The translations under genes were made by a program, and so were the position numbers. The notes under the pieces were generated by a model, which was given only the letters and a program-made list of their open reading frames with translations, made no database searches and was not told where the DNA came from. Below, piece after piece: positions 59,783 through 64,000 of a stretch of 64,000 nt of DNA. The DNA is from Erpobdella octoculata (taxonomy: Eukaryota > Annelida > Clitellata > Hirudinida > Erpobdellidae). How positions within the stretch are numbered: the stretch's first letter is position 1; each line of letters begins with the position of its first letter. The stretch is from positions 33,812,042 through 33,876,041 of the forward strand of contig OZ022239.1 in NCBI GenBank assembly GCA_963978895.1, in the 5' to 3' direction.

Positions 59783-62617
59783 CTATTTATATGTGAGAAA
59801 GTTTGATAGGTTGGCTTCCGCTACGAGACATTTAAACCTACTGAGAGTGGTTGAACTGACAATATCGCTAGGCAATTGGTTCCATATGTTAATAACACGA
59901 TTAGTATAGAAAAATTTGGTAACATCAACTCTATTAAAGACAGATTTTAGCTTGAACTGGTGACCCCTAGTGGAATGATACATGGAGAACTGAAAACTAT
60001 GTTTTAAGTCGAAATCAATAAAACCGTTCAAAAAGCTGTAGCACAAACAAAGATCACTGATGAGTCTTCGGTGTTCAAGTAATGGGAGATTGAGAGTTTT
60101 GAGTCTCACCGCATACGGAAGGTTCTTGAGAGCCGGGATCGCCTTGGTAAATCTTTTTTGAATTCTTTCGATATCGTCAATAAGATATCGGTGATGAGGA
60201 TTCCACACCTGCGAGCAATACTCCAGAAGAGGTCGAACATATGTGCAAAAAGCTTGCTTAAGCAAATCTGGATCTTTAGATGTAAATGATTTAATGATGA
60301 GACGCGATCTCACAGACGCAACATGAACGATATTTGCCACGTGATATTTGAAACTCAGGCTAGCATCCACAATTACTCCTAGGTCTCTGATATGATCAAC
60401 GTTCTTTAGTTGGTAAGAGTCAATGGTGTAGATGGGAGATTTAAGTTTTGCACCTGCGGGACCAAAAATAGAGAGAACAAGACACTTTTCCAGTGCCAAG
60501 TTCAACTGCCAGTCTTTGCTCCATACCAGCAAGTGGTCAATTGCCTTCTGTAAATTGTTGGCATTAGGCTGGACAGGTGCATACAGTTTGATGTCGTCGG
60601 CAAATAGTTTGACTGAGATCGATCCCAACTCCACACTATCTGTAACATCGTTAATATAGATCAGGAACAGAGTTGGACCGAGAACACTGCCTTGCGGAAC
60701 CCCGCTTGTAACAGCTCTGGGCTCAGACAGGCTACGGTCTATCTGAACCATCTGGCGGCGATCCTTTAAAAAGTCAGTGATCCATGCCAATAGATCTCCA
60801 GCTATTCCATAAGCTTCCAACTTTCTTTTTAATTTGAGATGAGAAATGGAATCAAAGGCTTTTTGAAAATCAAAATAAATTATATCCGTGCGTCTGCGTT
60901 TCTCCATTGACAATGACCAGTCAGATACACATTCCAGTAGATTAGTACTGGTTGACCTTGACTGTAAAAATCCATGTTGGTGTCGAGAGATGAGATTGTG
61001 TTCAATTAAATAGTGTTGCATGGTTTTATTAATTATTTTCTCCATAATGCGACAACAGGTACAGGTAAGAGAAATGGGTCGGTAATTAGAAGGATTGCTG
61101 GTGGGACCTTTTTTATGGATGGGTTGAATAAATGCTGCTTTCCACTCTTTTGGTAGTATTTTAGATTTTAAAGACGTGTGGAAAATATGACAAAGAGGCG
61201 TTGCTAGACTGGAAGCGCATTTCTTCAAAAGTAGGTTCGGAATGCCATCTGGACCAAGAGAACATGAGTTATTGAGAGATTTTAGCGTTTCCACAACGGT
61301 CGACGGCGTAAAGGAGACGTCCTCCAAGGAGCTCGGTGATCGAGGATCCAACATGGGATTAACGCCATTGTCGAATGTAAACACGCTTGCAAAATAGTTA
61401 TTGAAAATGTTGGCAATTTCGGTAGCGTCAGATGTAGAGTTGCCATTTCCCGAATCAATGCAACCAATTCGAGGATGAGTAAATAGCTTACTGCTGACGT
61501 ACCTGTAAAACGCTCCAATGTTACCCCCCAAGATAAGTTTTCTCTCAGTGGTAACTTGAACTTCCTTGGCCAATTTAGAACATTTCTTTGAAAATTCGAC
61601 ATAGCAAACCTTGTGTTTCAAAGCATCAGTAGCCTTCCATCTCTTCCAAAACCACAACTTGGCCTTGTAAATCATTCTAAGAATTTTCGGTGTTTTTTCT
61701 TTTTTTGACCTTGATCCTTTAATACACAGAGGAACAAAATATGTCATAGCCATGTCCAACTGTTGTTTAAAGATCGACCAACAGCTTTCCACATCAAAGC
61801 AGTATTGAAAAACTTGATTCCAGTCGATGTCACTTAAATAGTAATTCATTTCCTCAAAACGTGCTCGTTTGAAATCGTAGATATATTGATTAGACGCACC
61901 AGTAGTTGAGACGGAGTCGCTAGTCCGGAATACAATCAAATTGTGGTCGCTGGTAGCTATTGGGCAAACAACATCTATTTTTGCAATAAACATGTGGTCA
62001 GTAGAAAGAATCAAGTCAAGAGTGCTCTCGCCACGAGTATGCTGGAACACAAATTGATGAAGTCCTAGATCGTTAAATAGATTCATGAATATCGTGTAGA
62101 TTTTATTATTGGGATGAGAAAACTGTAACCAGTTGATGTCAGGTAGATTGAAATCTCCCATTAGGCATAGTGTGTGATTTGTTGAACAGATTATTTTTAA
62201 ACACTCAATACTATCGATGGCATATTGATGAGCTTCCATGTCAAAACCTCCACTTCGGTAGTAGGCTATAATTCTACATGGAGTTGTATTCAGACGAATG
62301 TCAATGCAGACAACCTCAATATGCTTGAACTGATTTGGTATTTGGATGAGTTTAAAGACAACGTCCTCTCTAATTATGAGAGCCACACCACCTCCTCTGG
62401 TTTCTCTGTCCCAGCGACATGCAGAATATCCTCTAGGTAAAAATAAACTGTCGGGATCATCTTTAGTAAGCCAGGTTTCAATAACACAAAAAATAAAAGG
62501 TTTATAATCTTCTAAAAATAGAGCAACTTCCGCAATCTTGTTATTTATACTTCTTAAGTTAGTTAAAGCCATGCGACTTCCAGGTTTAAATCCGAAAGGG
62601 CTGGCTACTTCCACCAT
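59783..62617 (-). CDS. LINE ORF2: endonuclease-reverse transcriptase (944 aa)
   Basis: N-terminal AP-endonuclease domain with FCVIETWLT, GGGVALIIRED, LMGDFNLPDINW (near residue 153), STLDLILS and ATSDHNLIVF. The RT domain has NYRPISLTCTCCRIMEKIIN, HGFLQSRSTSTNLLE, DIIYFDFQKAFDSI, TSGVPQGSVLGPTLFLIYIN and the catalytic FADD near residue 671. A C-terminal region (YVRPLLEYCSQVWNP) follows. No RNase H seen. The motif set fits the CR1/Jockey group of APE-type LINEs. The first 32 bases overlap the end of ORF1 in another frame, suggesting reinitiation or coupled translation. It performs target-primed reverse transcription. Confidence 0.93.
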   Translation of the reverse strand: MVEVASPFGFKPGSRMALTNLRSINNKIAEVALFLEDYKPFIFCVIETWLTKDDPDSLFLPRGYSACRWDRETRGGGVALIIREDVVFKLIQIPNQFKHIEVVCIDIRLNTTPCRIIAYYRSGGFDMEAHQYAIDSIECLKIICSTNHTLCLMGDFNLPDINWLQFSHPNNKIYTIFMNLFNDLGLHQFVFQHTRGESTLDLILSTDHMFIAKIDVVCPIATSDHNLIVFRTSDSVSTTGASNQYIYDFKRARFEEMNYYLSDIDWNQVFQYCFDVESCWSIFKQQLDMAMTYFVPLCIKGSRSKKEKTPKILRMIYKAKLWFWKRWKATDALKHKVCYVEFSKKCSKLAKEVQVTTERKLILGGNIGAFYRYVSSKLFTHPRIGCIDSGNGNSTSDATEIANIFNNYFASVFTFDNGVNPMLDPRSPSSLEDVSFTPSTVVETLKSLNNSCSLGPDGIPNLLLKKCASSLATPLCHIFHTSLKSKILPKEWKAAFIQPIHKKGPTSNPSNYRPISLTCTCCRIMEKIINKTMQHYLIEHNLISRHQHGFLQSRSTSTNLLECVSDWSLSMEKRRRTDIIYFDFQKAFDSISHLKLKRKLEAYGIAGDLLAWITDFLKDRRQMVQIDRSLSEPRAVTSGVPQGSVLGPTLFLIYINDVTDSVELGSISVKLFADDIKLYAPVQPNANNLQKAIDHLLVWSKDWQLNLALEKCLVLSIFGPAGAKLKSPIYTIDSYQLKNVDHIRDLGVIVDASLSFKYHVANIVHVASVRSRLIIKSFTSKDPDLLKQAFCTYVRPLLEYCSQVWNPHHRYLIDDIERIQKRFTKAIPALKNLPYAVRLKTLNLPLLEHRRLISDLCLCYSFLNGFIDFDLKHSFQFSMYHSTRGHQFKLKSVFNRVDVTKFFYTNRVINIWNQLPSDIVSSTTLSRFKCLVAEANLSNFLTYK

Positions 62618-63317
62618 CAGTCAGCAGCTTTGGCACACCTTGCACGGACCCTTTCACTTTTTCGCGTCTTTCACATCGTCGCAGGTAATTTTGATGTCCC
62701 TGTTCTTTAGTGAGATCACGGTTAATAAAAACTCGCTTGGCGCCGTCATCCTTAGAAGCTCGAAGAAGCATAGAAGACTGTATCAGATCGTCCACAGCCT
62801 CGGCACTAGAAAGAGTAACACAAATGAGTGTCTTGGATTGGTTTGGGTTCTTATTCAATCGTCGTGTCCTCAGAATTTTTGGCTTCACCGTCAGGTGGTT
62901 TTCACAAAAATTTGAGATAGTAATGGAGTCAGAAACAGCATCATCCAACATCATTCCAGAAATAATAGCATTGTTGGATCTCTTCTTCCCTTCCTCCTTC
63001 TCCTGTTCTTGCAGCACGAATGAGCGAGAAACTGCCTCTAGCGGAGTCGAGTCATTTTTCTGCAAGCTAGCAGCATCTGGGAGCTTATTTTCTAGCCCTT
63101 CGAGCCTTGACTCAATGGTATTCATTCTCGAAGCCAGTAATTCCATTTTCGAAGAAGCCTCCTTAGAAGACTCTTTTAGTATCTGAACCACGTTGTTAAG
63201 CACCATCTCAAAGTTCCTATTCATAGTATCCATCACCTTCATCATATTATCGTTGAGTTTATCCGTGATTTTTGTCAGTATTGCCTCAAGACTCTCGAGA
63301 GTGATAGATTTGGCCAT
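62586..63317 (-). CDS. LINE ORF1: coiled-coil RNA-binding protein (243 aa)
   Basis: ATG at 63317. The N-terminal half (residues ~1-75) has heptad-like hydrophobic spacing and a Met/Leu-rich coiled coil. The middle contains an RRM-like or L1-ORF1-like fold candidate (NNAIISGMMLDDAVSD, TLICVTLSSAEAVDDLI), followed by RVFINRDLTKEQ and a basic C-terminus. No CCHC knuckle seen. It is inferred to coat LINE RNA. Domain assignment is by resemblance only. Confidence 0.8.
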   Translation of the reverse strand: MAKSITLESLEAILTKITDKLNDNMMKVMDTMNRNFEMVLNNVVQILKESSKEASSKMELLASRMNTIESRLEGLENKLPDAASLQKNDSTPLEAVSRSFVLQEQEKEEGKKRSNNAIISGMMLDDAVSDSITISNFCENHLTVKPKILRTRRLNKNPNQSKTLICVTLSSAEAVDDLIQSSMLLRASKDDGAKRVFINRDLTKEQGHQNYLRRCERREKVKGSVQGVPKLLTDGGSSQPFRI

Positions 63318-63520
63318 ATTTAAACTGGGATACCCGCCGCAAAATCAACTCAAATTCGGGAAAAGGTCCTAATTAAAGCAAATTATAATTCGTACAAAAA
63401 GTTTTTTATAAAACAGTTAGAAAATTTTAGTCAATTAGCATGAAAAATGCAATTACAACGGAACGGAGAACGGAGAACTTATTTTGTTTACTTCCGGAAG
63501 GCAGGTATTTGCAATTATCC

Positions 63521-63665
63521 GTCTTCTTGATAAATAGTCCTTTGATGAATAGTCCTTTGATGAATAGTCCTTTGATGAATAGTCCTTTGATGAATAGTCC
63601 CTTGATGAATAGTCCTTGATGAACAGTCCTTTGATGAATCGTCCTTTGATGAACAGTCCTAGAAT
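63521..63665 (+). repeat. 15-bp minisatellite (tttgatgaatagtcc), array 3
   Basis: About nine units, the first six near-perfect. On the 5' side of the LINE. Confidence 0.95.
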
Positions 63666-63815
63666 CGTTGAAAATGTAAAAAGAAATTTTGAATTTTAAT
63701 TATTGCCGCCAGAAAATTGTAACGGATCAAAGTTATGGATTTTCTTTTATTGTCACATTTAAATCAAATAATTTTTAGTAGTGTTATTATTAAAATCATT
63801 TTTGCAGAATAGAAA

Positions 63816-63822
<7 letters not shown>

Positions 63823-63856
<34 letters not shown>
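63823..63856. repeat. (TA)n microsatellite
   Basis: About 17 TA units. Confidence 0.97.
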
Positions 63857-63857
<1 letters not shown>

Positions 63858-63858
<1 letters not shown>

Positions 63859-64000
63859 CAAGTAAAGGAAAAAACGAATTTTTTAACACAAACTTCAATT
63901 TCAAATACACTCGATTTAGAAATACGAAAGATGTTCAAATTAAGTTTTTTTCAATTGAATCATGTATTGTCATCTAATATAAATTGATTAATCGACTGTC
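63858..64000 (+). repeat. Dispersed repeat, uninterrupted relative of the one at 19813-20410
   Basis: acaagtaaaggaaaaaacga, then ttcaaatacactcgattta and tcaattgaatcatgtattgt. The homologous copy at 19813 is split by an RTE-like LINE after its first ~35 bases. It runs off the window end. Confidence 0.8.

Larger units (their letters stand above)
59451..63520 (-). mobile_element. LINE with two intact ORFs (CR1/Jockey-type)
   Basis: Minus-strand element with ORF1 (62586-63317), ORF2 (59783-62617), a ~330-bp 3' UTR and an (AAAT)n-type tail at 59451-59494. It splits a gatgaatagtcc minisatellite. Both ORFs are open, so it is a candidate active copy. Exact 5' end and target duplication are not resolved because the flanks are repetitive. 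Confidence 0.9.

Noticed and set aside
60432..62915. Plus-strand open frames opposite the LINE ORFs
   Set aside because: Antisense shadows of ORF1/ORF2, without their own motifs.

Overview
The window reads as nuclear DNA of an invertebrate animal. It is AT-rich and crowded with microsatellites. Its genes are split by spliceosomal introns and encode metazoan families: a VAMP/synaptobrevin R-SNARE, a CTR1-type copper transporter, a DOK/IRS-type PH+PTB adaptor and immunoglobulin-fold membrane proteins. Transposons of several classes (LTR, CR1/Jockey-like and RTE-like LINEs, hAT-type MITEs, tRNA-derived SINEs) fill much of the rest. Degenerate TTAGGG-type repeats occur at interior sites. I cannot name the species. 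There are no prokaryotic operons, CRISPR arrays or rRNA genes.

Layout. 1-2 kb: a telomere-like repeat and a nonautonomous hAT element. 3.07-4.46 kb (+): VAMP-like gene with an unusual Thr-rich tail after its membrane anchor. 7.2-9.74 kb (-): a complete six-exon gene for a small type I membrane protein with two Ig-like domains (Ig-A). 10.04-14.18 kb: a very young LTR retrotransposon whose single ORF has gag, protease and RNase H but no reverse transcriptase core or integrase. 14.53-15.28 kb: a second hAT MITE. 17.18-21.05 kb (-): Ig-B, a paralogue of Ig-A with the same exon architecture, carrying an RTE-like LINE fragment in an intron. 22.26-27.34 kb: a second, unrelated young LTR element, again without RT, sitting in TTAGGG-like repeats. 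28.4-29.9 kb: inverted minisatellite arrays next to a broken LINE. 31-39 kb: a dense mosaic of composite repeats, a 157-bp satellite, a SINE and (TA)n, (ACAT)n and 16-bp arrays. 40.1-45.05 kb (+): DOK/IRS-like adaptor. 48.07-52.11 kb (-): complete four-exon CTR1 copper transporter. 53.3-54.0 kb: third hAT MITE. 55-59.3 kb: minisatellites, composite repeats and a 1.77-kb perfect octanucleotide array. 59.45-63.5 kb (-): a LINE with both ORFs open, inserted in a 15-bp minisatellite.

The host genes are independent single genes (vesicle fusion, copper uptake, tyrosine-kinase adaptor signalling). The Ig-A/Ig-B pair is the one local family. Its exon phases close exactly in both copies, so it is the best candidate for an undescribed, lineage-specific receptor family. 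The other notable theme is two recent LTR elements that each kept an open Gag-protease ORF while losing RT, which suggests trans-mobilised gag-type nonautonomous retrotransposons in an animal genome.
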